This document shows positions 22,601 to 34,600 of a DNA stretch of 64,000 nucleotides, one piece after another. Source of the DNA: Ianthella basta (taxonomy: Eukaryota > Porifera > Demospongiae > Verongiida > Ianthellidae); contig OZ025881.1 of assembly GCA_964019415.1 (NCBI GenBank), forward strand, positions 5,385,517 to 5,449,516, in the 5' to 3' direction. How positions within the stretch are numbered: the first letter of the stretch is position 1; every line of letters begins with the position of its first letter. Position numbers and translations under genes: made by a program. The notes beneath the pieces are model-generated. The model was not told the DNA's origin. It worked only from the letters and a program-made list of their open reading frames with translations, and did not search any database.

Positions 22601-25600
22601 TCCATTCTGACATGGTGCAAAGGCAACACATTCATCACGGTCTTCCTCACAGTTGACACCCATGAAGTTGGTGGGACACACACACATATATGTGTTCTGC
22701 ATGTTAATGCATTGGCCTCCATTTTGACAAGGCTCCGGTGCACACTCATCAATGTCATCAGCACAGGTAAGCCCTGTCCACCCAGGAGCACAGGCACAAG
22801 AGAAGGTAAGTTGGTTATTGATGGTAATTTCACTGCATGTTCCATTATTCTGACAAATGGTGGGGTTACAAACCTCTGTAGAAACAAAAGACATGATAAG
22901 GAAGATAATGCATTTTTCTGTGCATTAATTTACTGTACAAATCAAGTTGAAATCATCCTATGTATTCTACATGCTACTTCTAAGGACTGTAGACAAATAC
23001 AATACGAGGACAAAGTGAAGCCGAGGCTGACTAATTGTATTTTTCCAGAAGTCTGAGGAAGTGAGTTATAACTAATTTGTACCCCTTGCTATGGCAGTAG
23101 GATGAACTGCGTATTCAGTCGGTGGGACAGCCGTTAGAGCACGTATGCTCAAGTTCCCTGACCAAAAGCATATCGATTGCTTAGACAGGTTTAACAGCTA
23201 GTCTCATCCCCAGACCCTACTGTCGGTGAGAGGAAGGGTCTGGCGACTATAAACAGGATGTTTTGACATAATGGGATGTAATCACGGTTGATGACAATTA
23301 GTGGCGAGTATAATTGCACAGGGTGCAGATTCCACACCATGGCCATGCTGCATTCTGGCTCAGGAAGTCACAGTGAAGGTTGCAGAGGTAGGGATGATGC
23401 GCTCGCCTACAATATTCAAAACAGCAGGCAGTTCAAGTTTGAAAATGGCTTTCTGCCACCCGTCCATCGGAAGACTGACCAAGATGTCACTGCATGGTAC
23501 AGACTGTCCTTCAGCTTTAACCACCCTTACAGCTGATCTGAATACTGCTTCCCTCAACATTTTGACTCTGAGTCTCCCTGTGTGAGCACTTGACATCAAA
23601 CAAGGTTTCAAGCGACTAATTGTACAATATGCAAACTAGAAATTTGACTGGTGCTGCTAACATTCCGGCAGCATTATATACAAGAATGGAGAACCTGTCT
23701 ATTATTACCAGACCCTACCTCCACACAGGTGCTCTGGAAGGGTCTGAGGACAAGACTATTAAACAGCAGCGCAGGGGCCATCTTCAGGGAGCAGAGCCAA
23801 GGAATTTCCAGTAGTTAATCACAATGACACTTACATAGTTATTGAATTTCCCTTGGGTTGGCTAGCTATGTTGTGTTTCCACAGCGCGATCTAGTCTCAA
23901 AAGAACTCCTACTAACCCGGTCCCTACAGCCAGCTTATCTCACTGAAAGTGTGATTATGGAGCCATGGCAACATGAGCCATAACATACATAGACCTGTTT
24001 GTGTGTGATACGATGCATACACAGCATGAGGCCTGAAGGCACAAAGTACACTCAGACCTCATACTGTGTATCACACACAAAGCGGTCTGTAACTATTACA
24101 TACATAGGCGTTCAACACCCACAGCTGTTTGATTTGGTAAAACAATGAGCACAGTGCATGCACTTCATTACAGAGGTGCTCATTCCCCTTTCATTAAACA
24201 GCAAATAGGTAAAGCAGTTCTACTACTGTCTTTACACCTCTGATGAGTATTTAATAGTGTGCAAAGCATGCATGCATGCACTCACGTGGTGGTGGCAAGA
24301 TCCGGACTTCTGCATCAGATACCTGGCTTTCAACTGGTTCAGGGTTTCCAAAGTCAAGAATTGCTAGTGTGACACTGAAGATGTACACACCCTCTGGTAG
24401 AGGAGTTGCTGCACTTACTACGACCTGGTCAACAGAGGTACCTCGAGCAGTTTGAAAGTCAACATTGTCTGTTCCAGTCCCAGTCACAGCAGCTAAAAAA
24501 TCAATCACTGTTCCGAGATCCAGTGTAACAGGAATTATTCCAATGGTAAACAGGTAGGTTCCACCTGCTACCATGTTAGTTGATTCATTAACGAACAAAA
24601 CAGCTTCATACTTTGTAGCATTCACAGTGTAGCCTTCTGAGTTGACCTCACTTGCTATGTAGTGCAGAGTGGAAAAGAATAGGATCCATTGATCATACAA
24701 ACATATGCAAGCATTGACATGAGACAGGTATTGAAGTATGCTAGGACATGCACACAACAAAGACTGTGCTGCAGGCAACCTGTTCTACATGACATGTCAC
24801 AAATTACTTCATTTTTTGCACAGGCATGCCATGTGGTGTATCCACGGGGAATGGAGAGTGCCAAGTTGCAAGCTTCTAGGATCGTCTTGTGGAATGGCCA
24901 CCTGGTACCCATGGGGAGAGAAGCTACACCCACTTCCATGCCATGCAGTTCATTTGAATTATGTACGTATGTACCCTCACTCAAACACTCTCTGTACATG
25001 TCTTCTGTGGATAGCGTCCCAGAGGAGTTCATTTGAATTATGTATGTATCCCTTGCTCACACAGTCTACCTTCTGCGGAGCTACATATATGGGAACTCAT
25101 TAGATTGGGCAAACACTCTATAACAAGCTGCACTTCCATTCATTCCTGTGTTGGCTTACTGTGGAGTTCAGCGGAAAATCTGAGCAACTTGTGACATGTA
25201 CCAGCTATTGCAGTAGCAGCTATTATGGTTGTTCACTGCAATCTGGTGCACACAGTATACAAAGTGCTGACAACCATGAGTCTCACTAGGCCGGTGTTGG
25301 CAATACTGCCAGCTCAAGTATGTGCAATTAAACAATAATTTAGTCTTCGGTGGGTAGAGGGGATGCACCCCTATCCGTCGCCTTGGCCCAGTTCGCAGCA
25401 ACATTAGTATTATTTCAAAGATATCCAAGAGTCAAGGCCTTCAACTGGCAACACACAGAAGTCATCACTACACATGTTGGACATGGCATAATGTAAACAA
25501 CGTGGCTACCACGTGGCCAATGTTTTCCTTTGTATTTTTGCCTGTTTCTCCTACGGGGTCAGCTGAATCAGAGAAAGGCAAGTACTGAGTGGAAGACCAA

Positions 25601-28600
25601 GAATCCCTCTGTAACTCTGTGCATGACTTGTGCCAACAATGATTTGCTACAACAAGAAATACCACATCAAACGGAGCTGGTAAAATAGTGGAAAATGCTC
25701 ATACAGAGATTTTTGGAAAAGCTCAGACAGAAAAGGATGGCATCGTTCAATGCACAATCACAGTTTATCTAATTTTTTATGTGTACCATATCTGCTCTAA
25801 AAATTTGTCATTCTAATTTTCGTCATGGGGAATAAATCTGCTCAAGTGTACTCTAATTGTGATGAATTTCCTGTCTCTAATTTCTGCCATTAACCTCTAA
25901 TATTCGTCATGAACAGGAAGCATTCTAAATATTCGTTGGAAATGCCTGCAATATGGCTGCGACGGCCAAGGAACAAAGCCTAGGAACAAAGCCAACAACG
26001 CTCACTGTTGTCTTTGTCCATTCTGGCATTGTTCTGTTTGTCTATAAGCCTTCTTGATGCTGTGTACGCCGTTCATTTTCCTTTTAGTGTGACGATGAAG
26101 TTCAGAGATTGGGAATCATCTCCAGATCCTTCTCATCCAAATGGAAGCTCTGTAGAGTTTGCTGTGGAGATGCCAGGCCCAGACTGGGAAGACAACCCTT
26201 CGACTAGTGTCTTGAATTTAGCTACTATTCCTACTCCTGTTACGGTTCGTTCAAATTAGACCATCAATGCATTCAAAATGGTGACTCTAAAAGTAGTTCC
26301 GCAGCCCTGAATGTGCTTCCACTTTTTCAGTGAATGTTAGCTCACACAGAATTCCCGCCCACCTTGCGGACGACATTATCACCTCCTGTCGGTTACCTTG
26401 CCAGTGATAGTATTGTCATGCTCCAAGAAGAAGGATATGCACGAAATTTCACGCGGGAGGTGTCCAAGCACAGCACTGCTCTCAGAATCGCTGTAAACCG
26501 CTACAGCATAACTGTCCTCCTCATTGGCAGGTTCTTGCCGACAGTCAAATTCGTCCCCGACTGCTCTATGCCAGATGTCCTTATACATGTGGTAGCCTCA
26601 CACTGCTGTTCACATGGTCAACGTGAAGGTAGCCATTTCAGCGAGAAACGCCCCTACTGAAAAGCGCTCTAATATTTCGTCTTCACTCTAATGTTTTGTC
26701 CGAAAACTCTAAAATATTCGTCACCTTCGACGGTCTTCTCCATTCCAGCCTTAATTACCTCAAAAGACAAATCTTTTGCACTGCATGCACTAGGGATGAA
26801 AAATTATTAGAGCGGATACAGTAATAAGTTGTTACAACAGTCTGATTTAAAGTTATAGAAAGAAAACTACAACTACTTGTTGGCATGGAAAGATCCAGGC
26901 CCAAGAACTCTAGGTAGGAATACTGCATAGCATTATTACACATAGAAATGCTAGAACATTCTCTTGACTATGCATTTCAATCTTAGTCATATCAAAAAGC
27001 CTTGCCAACCATCTCCGCACAGCAATTTCATGAAGGCACTGGCTGATAGCCTATGAACACATGATATTCTCATGATTTTTGTTGAAAATGGCTGATAGCA
27101 TTGCAATATACCATGCTTTTAATGGTTTGACAAGGACGCTTTGATCAATACCATAATTATGATTATCGTGAATTTCATCCTCAGGTATGCACCTAGCAGC
27201 AATTTACCATTTAAGGCGACATCGTTAGCAAGGACTACGGTTACTAGTAAAGCTACTTCTGGTGTTCCAGCTTGAAACGGTTAGTACAGGGAATTCTCTA
27301 ACCTTTCCATGTGGGATTAAGCTTCACAATGTTTCTTCGCCGAGTTACAAGACCCTACATTTTCCACACTCTGAACTAATCACAATTTTCTGGGCATAGC
27401 TCTAGAAAGGAAAGCATAATCACACATGGAAAAGCTAGATGGTAAGATTACCAATAGAATAGTGCCTTTCTTTGCTGCCAGTGGTGTGCTATCTAAGACT
27501 GGTTGGGCATTTAGAGCTATTGGTGTCGATTCATCTCAATTGTCCAAGCCAGTATTTGCAGCAGTCATATATAGAAATGAAGAGTGGTTCATTCTCTCTC
27601 ATTTGGTCCATGTTTCAATCTGATCCAGCTAATGCTGTAGAAGATAGAACTGAGAATATGAAGGTCAAAATTGGCCACAGCAACAGCCCACACTGTTTAC
27701 ACTGGACATGTCCCACATGGGGGGCATGAGTGGGATTGAAACCATTCAGGCACATCCATAGCAAGCACACAGAAATATCACCTTTGGCTAGATTGAGAGT
27801 GACATGGGCAAATTGTGCGGTCTGGAGTGCCATTAGAAGGCCTTCACTGTGAAGTTGACACTTTAATTGTTCTACCATTGTAGTGACTTAGTAGTTGTTA
27901 GTCAATGCTTATAATTATGGTTGTGTTTCTGTAGTGCAATGTAATAGTACATAATATTATTTTTACGTATCTTGTACTATTAGTATTATCTGCATGATGG
28001 TCATGTGATTGTACCTGAGTTGTACATTGCTTTTGTTCTTTTGCTCATTGTTGTTGAACTCTGTCTGGAGTGACAAGTGCGTTGCATGAAGTAGCGGGGC
28101 ATTATATTTGGAGATGAAGTATAGTACAGACGTGGGAGATGACTACACCCGGACTGATTGGTGAGTTTCATGGAGAGCTGGAGGCATGGATGTTTCACAC
28201 GGAACACCTGGAGTGCTACTTCATGGCCAACAATGTAGCCAATGCAGGGAAACAATGCATGATCTTCCTGGGTTGCTGTGGCACCTCTACATACAGCCAT
28301 ATTCAGAGTTTGGTCACCCCCAGCAATCCCACAGCCGTCTCTTATGCCGCCTTGGAAGTGAAATTTATTGCTTAGTTTACCCCAAGATGTTCCAAGATAG
28401 TTTTGCAATTCTAGTTCAACTCACATTCACAGCAGCCTGGTGAGCCATGCAATTGCAGCTTATGTGTCTGAGTTGACAACATTTTCTTAATTTTGTGAGT
28501 ACCGTAAATATTCTAAAATCGAAAATCTGAAGTTTGCAAACTTCCAGCGATCTTGACTTGACCCGCTCTAAAAATTCAATTTATTGGCTGTCTCTAAAGT

Positions 28601-31600
28601 TCAGGAAAGCCTCTAATTTTAGCAAGGCTAAGGTTATATCGCTGTTAATTTCGCCTCCATGCTTGATGAACACGAACGCTTCTTCAATACTGGGGTTCCA
28701 CACCTCCTTGTTGATATGATATCCGCAAATAACGCATGATACTGTGACAAAGATGTGCCAGCAGTGGCCATTTTCTGTACAGAATCTTCCTAAAAATGGC
28801 GTCAGAGAACGCTCCAATTTCGCAAGAAGGCTCTAATTTTTGCAAGAAGACAGCAAAGAAGATAACATTGCCTCCTAAATTCAATAGGTTAGATTTGAAA
28901 TGCAGATAAAGTTCACAAATTTTTAGAATATTTACGGTATGGTGCATCCTTGGATGACATGTTGTGTGACAGCCTTTGTGACCAGGTAGAATATCGGGTT
29001 CAGCAGTGCCTCCTTACTGAAGGGGATCTTACATTTGACAAAGAACTGAAGATCGCCCAAGCCATGGAACTGACAGAACAAGATTCCAGGGATCTCCAGC
29101 AAGCCAGTGTACACCACAACTTCAGTTCATAGGTTAGCCCATGTGGTCGCAACACTGGGAGGCAATCCCAGTGGTTGGGAAGTTGACAGTTAAGGTGTGA
29201 TACCAGGGCCAAGAGGAGGAACTCCTTCTCATTGTTGTTGCCTGAGATGGATCCATTCTGTTGGGGAGACACTGGCTGGCTAAGTTGAAGCTGGAGTGGA
29301 AACACATTTCAATGTGCCAGCCCAGGAAAGCCTGCAGGATGTCTTGGAACAACATGGTGCAGTGTTCAAGCCAGAGTTGGGCAGGATCATGTGAGTCAAG
29401 GTAAAGCTCCACATCAACCCTGAGGCCCAACCACACTTCTACAAACCCCGATTGGTACCATATGCCCTTCACCAGAAGGTGAAGCAGGAGCTTAACAGAT
29501 TAGAGGAAGCTGGCATCAATCTACCCACACAGTACTCCAACTGGGCAGCTCCTATTGTTTTGGTAGTGAAGGCCAATGGTTCTGTGAGGATTTGCAAGGA
29601 CTATAAGCTGACAGCCAACACAGCAATGAAGACAGAGACCTACCCTTTACTCAGATCATTATGGTGTGGCAGTTAGACACTGACCAATGAGGGAGGAGAT
29701 GTAGTGACTGAGAAGCTGTTAGTCAATGCTGTTCATCATTATCATGGCTGTGTTTCTGTAGTGCAGTATATTAGATTGTACCCTACAGTAGCGATTAAAA
29801 TACTTAGCCAGACAACACGCATGTGAATCTAGAGTAAAATAGTACTCGTGTGAGTGAAAATCTCACTCGGATGAGTAAAAATGGCTGACATGTTAACCAT
29901 AGGCACTAATGAAGACTACTCTTGAGCAAAAATCATACGTTGGGAGCGATCTTAGAGAGCGATGGGCCGTTTAACAGAAGAAAGAAGGCATGTTTACCCT
30001 TAATCCGGGTATTTATGGCAGTGAAGTGTTAGTTCGTGGATGAAAGGTATTATCATGCATCACCAGGATTCTCCCTGCAGACAGAAGAAACAGAAATTGG
30101 GAACCGGCCACAAGGGGTCTTACTCATGAGGAGGCAAGAGCAGAAGAATAAAGTGAGGAATCGTATAGAAGACATTTTAGCTATAGCATTATTAGGCCTA
30201 TGCCATGCACGTTGCGTAAGAGGAATTATATGGGGATGCGAGCTAACCTGCTCTGCCGTCTTCCATTTTGTTGGCTCCTAAGAGGGTCCCAGTCTAGCAG
30301 ACCAGCCACTGCGCAGAGGTATCACTTGGCATCACAACAACTTCTGCTCTGACCGCGATCTCTGCAAGCTGTCCAAAAACCTGCATCACGTTCACATAGT
30401 TTGTCATCCCAGCGTGACTGCATCCTTCAATCCTACCACTTCACTACCAATTCAATCGGTATACAAAGCAACTTCTTCTCTTTGGACACAATTTCGCAGG
30501 TTAGACATAAAGACGATTTCGCACGTTTGAATGAAAATAAAGTTAATGCTTAAAATGTGTTAACTTCCAAGTACATTCCTCACTCGTACGAGTTTATTTC
30601 TTACTCGTACGAGTGAATTCCATGCTTGCACAGTATCTGCGAGCTGTATGCAATTTTATAGTTAGCTATTTTTAATCGGTACAGTAAGTTGTACAGTGCC
30701 TTTGTTATTTTGCTCATTGTTGTTGAACCCTGTCCAGAGTGACAAGTGCATTGCATGAGCAGCTGTTCCAAGATGTAGCACATTGTTACACCACTATCCA
30801 TCATCACCTCACCTAGCAAGGCGTATTCACCTCAGTCTCAGTCAGAATAGGATGAAGTTTACTGTACACCATTATATTGAAACTATTGTACCCAATCACA
30901 ATATTCATATGAATGGGAATCATGCCCCACCCAGATTCGGGTTAGGGAGTTCCATGTGAAGGGTGTTCACTTGACAGTTAATGACTGTCATCATATGTAA
31001 GGAACAGGTAGCTGTTCATTCAATATTGTCAAGAGTTCATAGGAGGTACAAGTGTGCAACAGCGTATGCCTACAGTGAATGCCACTGTTCTAAATATGTC
31101 ATAGTAGCACATTGCATATAAGCATGGCAACAATTAAATTCTTACATTATGCATGAACATTATTGCTGGGACCAGGCACATGTATGAGCATAGACAGACG
31201 TGTGTATAAGGGACCATTATGGAGACACTGTTTTAAAGCTAGAAGAAACCTGCAACGATCTTTCTGACATCAGTGCTCCTGATGTTTTCTTGCAGTCCTA
31301 AAAGGTCTCCATTCACACAACACAATTGATAGAGGTTGTAATCTGACATCACAGCAGAAATCCTTCTTGACACCTCTTCCACAAGGTAGGTTTCCGCTGA
31401 TCAGCCCACTTTATCACCTATTGTCTGCTTTGTTAACCTCTTACAACATATGGTGCACAGAGTCCATAAGCAGAATGACTACAACATTCACATGACTACC
31501 TGGCATAAGAATATTGTTAGCTATTACCATGGCTATGTGTGATGCGTTTCCTAATTCAGGTTAGAAAAATATATGCATGAGATTAGCGCTTGTAGGCTCT

Positions 31601-34600
31601 ATTCTCTTATGTACCCTAGCTATCGTTGTATACAGTAGTCCAAGAATTATGCTGAATACAAAATATACCAATGAAATACAGAACAAACTTTGGAGAGTTT
31701 ATTTTTAACCATACACAGTAGTGAAGGGAAAGCTAGAACCGGTAGCCAAACACTGTTCTTACATACCACTCCAGCTACCTAGAACACTAGATCAATCAGC
31801 TTACCTTGACGATCCCTACACTCCCGTGTGTCTGAATCTGCAATTCTTCCACTGCCACAGTTGAGCACACAAACACCACTTTGCAAATAAGTCCCAAAGA
31901 CACAAATCTCTACCAAACCAAGGAAGCAAGAACAATCCATATAGATAATTATATTCACATGAAAACAATTATGCAGTTGTAACATGATAATTTTATCATT
32001 TTAGTGAAACATGGGTGCATCAGGAAGTGGATCCATTACTGCGGTGATTAAAAGTGCTGAGCCATGTAGTCATGCATCTTAATTTACACACACTTGTTAC
32101 TCGTGTGTATAAATACGGCATGTGTAAATCGCTGGAATTCACAGCAAAAGCGCATCTCAAAAGCCTTCCTATGATATGTAGGTAGAAGATCAAACCAAAT
32201 CTAAGCACCACATGATGATGGCTTGAAATGTCTCTCCACTGCATGGACTACTGTAGTACATACATGCACAGAAGGACAAGCTACTATGCCAAGACTTCCA
32301 AGATGACAGTTGCAGTGGTCAGCCAGGTGAAATTGCACCTTTGATTCATTGCTAAACCAAATCCCTTCTCCTTTTATTTGTGTTCTTCTTCATCTGAATA
32401 GTTAGCCATAGCGTGGAAACACCGCAAGTGAAGCTTTGCATGTTTTTCCCCACTTACCATGATGTTCAAAAGATTTTCAATGATTTGCTTCACCTTCACA
32501 TGCTGTTTCGCCGAGCCTTATTCAATTGTTTCACACCTGCATTCACTCCACCATTTGTAGCTATCAGTGTTAAACTCATTCAGGTACACGCACGAATACT
32601 ACCACATATAGAAGACCAAGATTTAACATGTACATATGTGCGTTTTCTTACACGACATGTATTTAGATGCTCACATGCTACCTGCATGCCAGATGCAATT
32701 TTGTGGCTCAGTACTTTTAATAACTACTGAACATCCACTATCACCATTATAACACACTCAGTCAAGTTTGAATTCTCTTTGCAGTATGTTACAAAGGCAA
32801 TAGTGATCACTATCATAACATGGAAAATCAACTCCTGCTCATGGAATGCAACATTAGATGCATGTAACTGACAGAGTAAAGATTTTACTATAACACATAC
32901 GTACCAGGTAGTCTGTGCAAACTGTACTACAAAGTCTTCATGAAGAGTAGCAGTGGCAAACAAATTTAAAAATCGTGGTAGTACATAATTCTTGATGAGC
33001 TTTCATTAAAACGGACTATAATTATACATGCATACACAACCTGTGCCTTGTGCAGCTGCAACAAAGTTCAGACATGAATGAGGACTCACAGGGCATGCAT
33101 CAGCACAGACACATCACAAATGAAGGACACCTGGGAATGCATTGCATAGTACAGTACATGCATACATATACCAAGTGCCACCCAAGGTTGTTATGACATA
33201 CATTTGACTCACCTGGGCATACACTGGAAGAAGGCAGGCAGATCAAAGTGCTGCTTGGTTGGCTATTTTGATGATAATCAATCACTTGTGTGTTAACATC
33301 AAACGCCCCACCCCAGGCATACAGGAAGTATACACACTGATCCAGTGACACATCATTAGGGTCATTTGTCACTCTCTCTCTTCTAAAGGTTATGGTAGTA
33401 TTTCCAGATTGTAAAACTGCTGAAGAAGTTGTTATGTCCTGTGAGGCATCGGCTGGTGGGGCGCCTATGCGACTACTTGCATACCTAAAGGGCAGGTACG
33501 GTGTTACTGTAACTGGGTGTAATACTGTATGCTCAGCTAGCACTGCACTAGGGTTACAGTAGGCAGCACATTTCACAACCATCACTGTCCAAAACTCACC
33601 CATCATACACAAAAGAGCCTTGAGAATTGGCTGCACCAACAACCACATCTGACATAGGCTACAGGTAGAGGGAGGAGTTTAGGTAGTAGCAGTGGCTCAC
33701 GTGTCGAAATCAATCCTGCATACTTTTCAGTACACTGGTTGATTAAGGTGTCATCATCATCATCATCATCATCATCATTTTATTTTACTACAGGAGGTGC
33801 TGCATCTGCGTAGCCGCAGGTTTTCATGCAGGTCCTGATTTACCTTAATACAAGGACAAAACATGAGGGGAGGGAGGGACATAAAATATGACTGGGACAG
33901 AGGATAATAGGATGCAATTATTGTCAAGGAAAATAATGAGGTGGACAGAAATCATGCATTGTCAATCAATCAATATTCAGTCTGTTTTGTTGCCGAGATG
34001 GATGCATGTGAACGCTGCATGAGTAGAGCCTTATAAAAGGTAGGATCTGAGCTCATGGACTTTACTTCATTTGGAAGGTCATTGTATAACTTGGCTCCAA
34101 AGTACTCAAATGAAGATTTATACCAATTAGTACGTGGTGCTTTTAAATGCAGATCTTTCACCCCGCGGGTGGAAGGATGGGAGGTAAGGATGGATTCTCT
34201 TGTCACAAATTTGCTACAGAGATAGTTGGGGGCACGTCTGCTTAGACACCTGCGGACTTGCAGTATCATACTGATATCCCTTCTGCATGAGAGAGGGGGC
34301 AGGCTCAGCTGACTGCGAATCTCCTCAGTGCTGCTTCTGGGGGGCTTGTTCAGGATTATGCGTAGAGCATAGTTCTGCACGTGTTCCACTCTCTTGGTGA
34401 GGGTTGCCCCACAGTTGTGCCAGACCACTGAACAGTACTCAAGGTGGGGGAGGACAAAAGAAAGGTAGAGTGTTCTTCTGATCTGGCTTGGGAGATAGTA
34501 ACTGGCTCTTCTGATGGCTGCAAGTTTCCTTAGGCAAGTTTTCCGCATGTTGTCAACATGGTCATGCTAACGCAAATGTTTGTCGACTGTGACTTCTAGG

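Larger units (their letters stand above)
27889..30755 (+). mobile_element. Degenerate Gypsy-like LTR retrotransposon with nested insertions
   Basis: LTR-like repeats start TGTAGTGACT at 27889 and 29700 and share GTTAGTCAATGC, TGTGTTTCTGTAGTGCA and TTTTGCTCATTGTTGTTGAA. Between them lie gag-like sequence (28139-28375, GEFHGELEAWMFHTEHLECYF; 28940-29130, LDDMLCDSLCDQVE) and the start of a reverse transcriptase (29452-29676, NWAAPIVLVVKANGSVRICKDY). Most of pol is missing. The element is interrupted at 28500 and, in the right LTR, at 29784. Confidence 0.75.
24655..31804. other. 7.1-kb intron 18 of copy B
   Basis: Holds the TA-flanked element at 25784, the Gypsy-like element at 27889 and two nested insertions. 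In the remaining parts (24655-25783, 26824-27888, 30756-31804) I see no gene, RNA or clear repeat. The 1.3-kb intron 31910-33212 is likewise empty to my reading. Confidence 0.6.

Noticed and set aside
22876-22894. ATG at 22894 as the start of the copy B EGF protein
   Set aside because: It lies inside an intron just before a clear acceptor; the upstream exon at 24654-24286 joins in phase.
23101-23180. tRNA-like string GGTGGGACAGCCGTTAGAGC
   Set aside because: Resembles a D-arm and A-box only; no matching acceptor stem, anticodon arm or B-box.
33751-33780. (ATC)n run as an independent microsatellite
   Set aside because: It is the simple-repeat 3' tail of the LINE.
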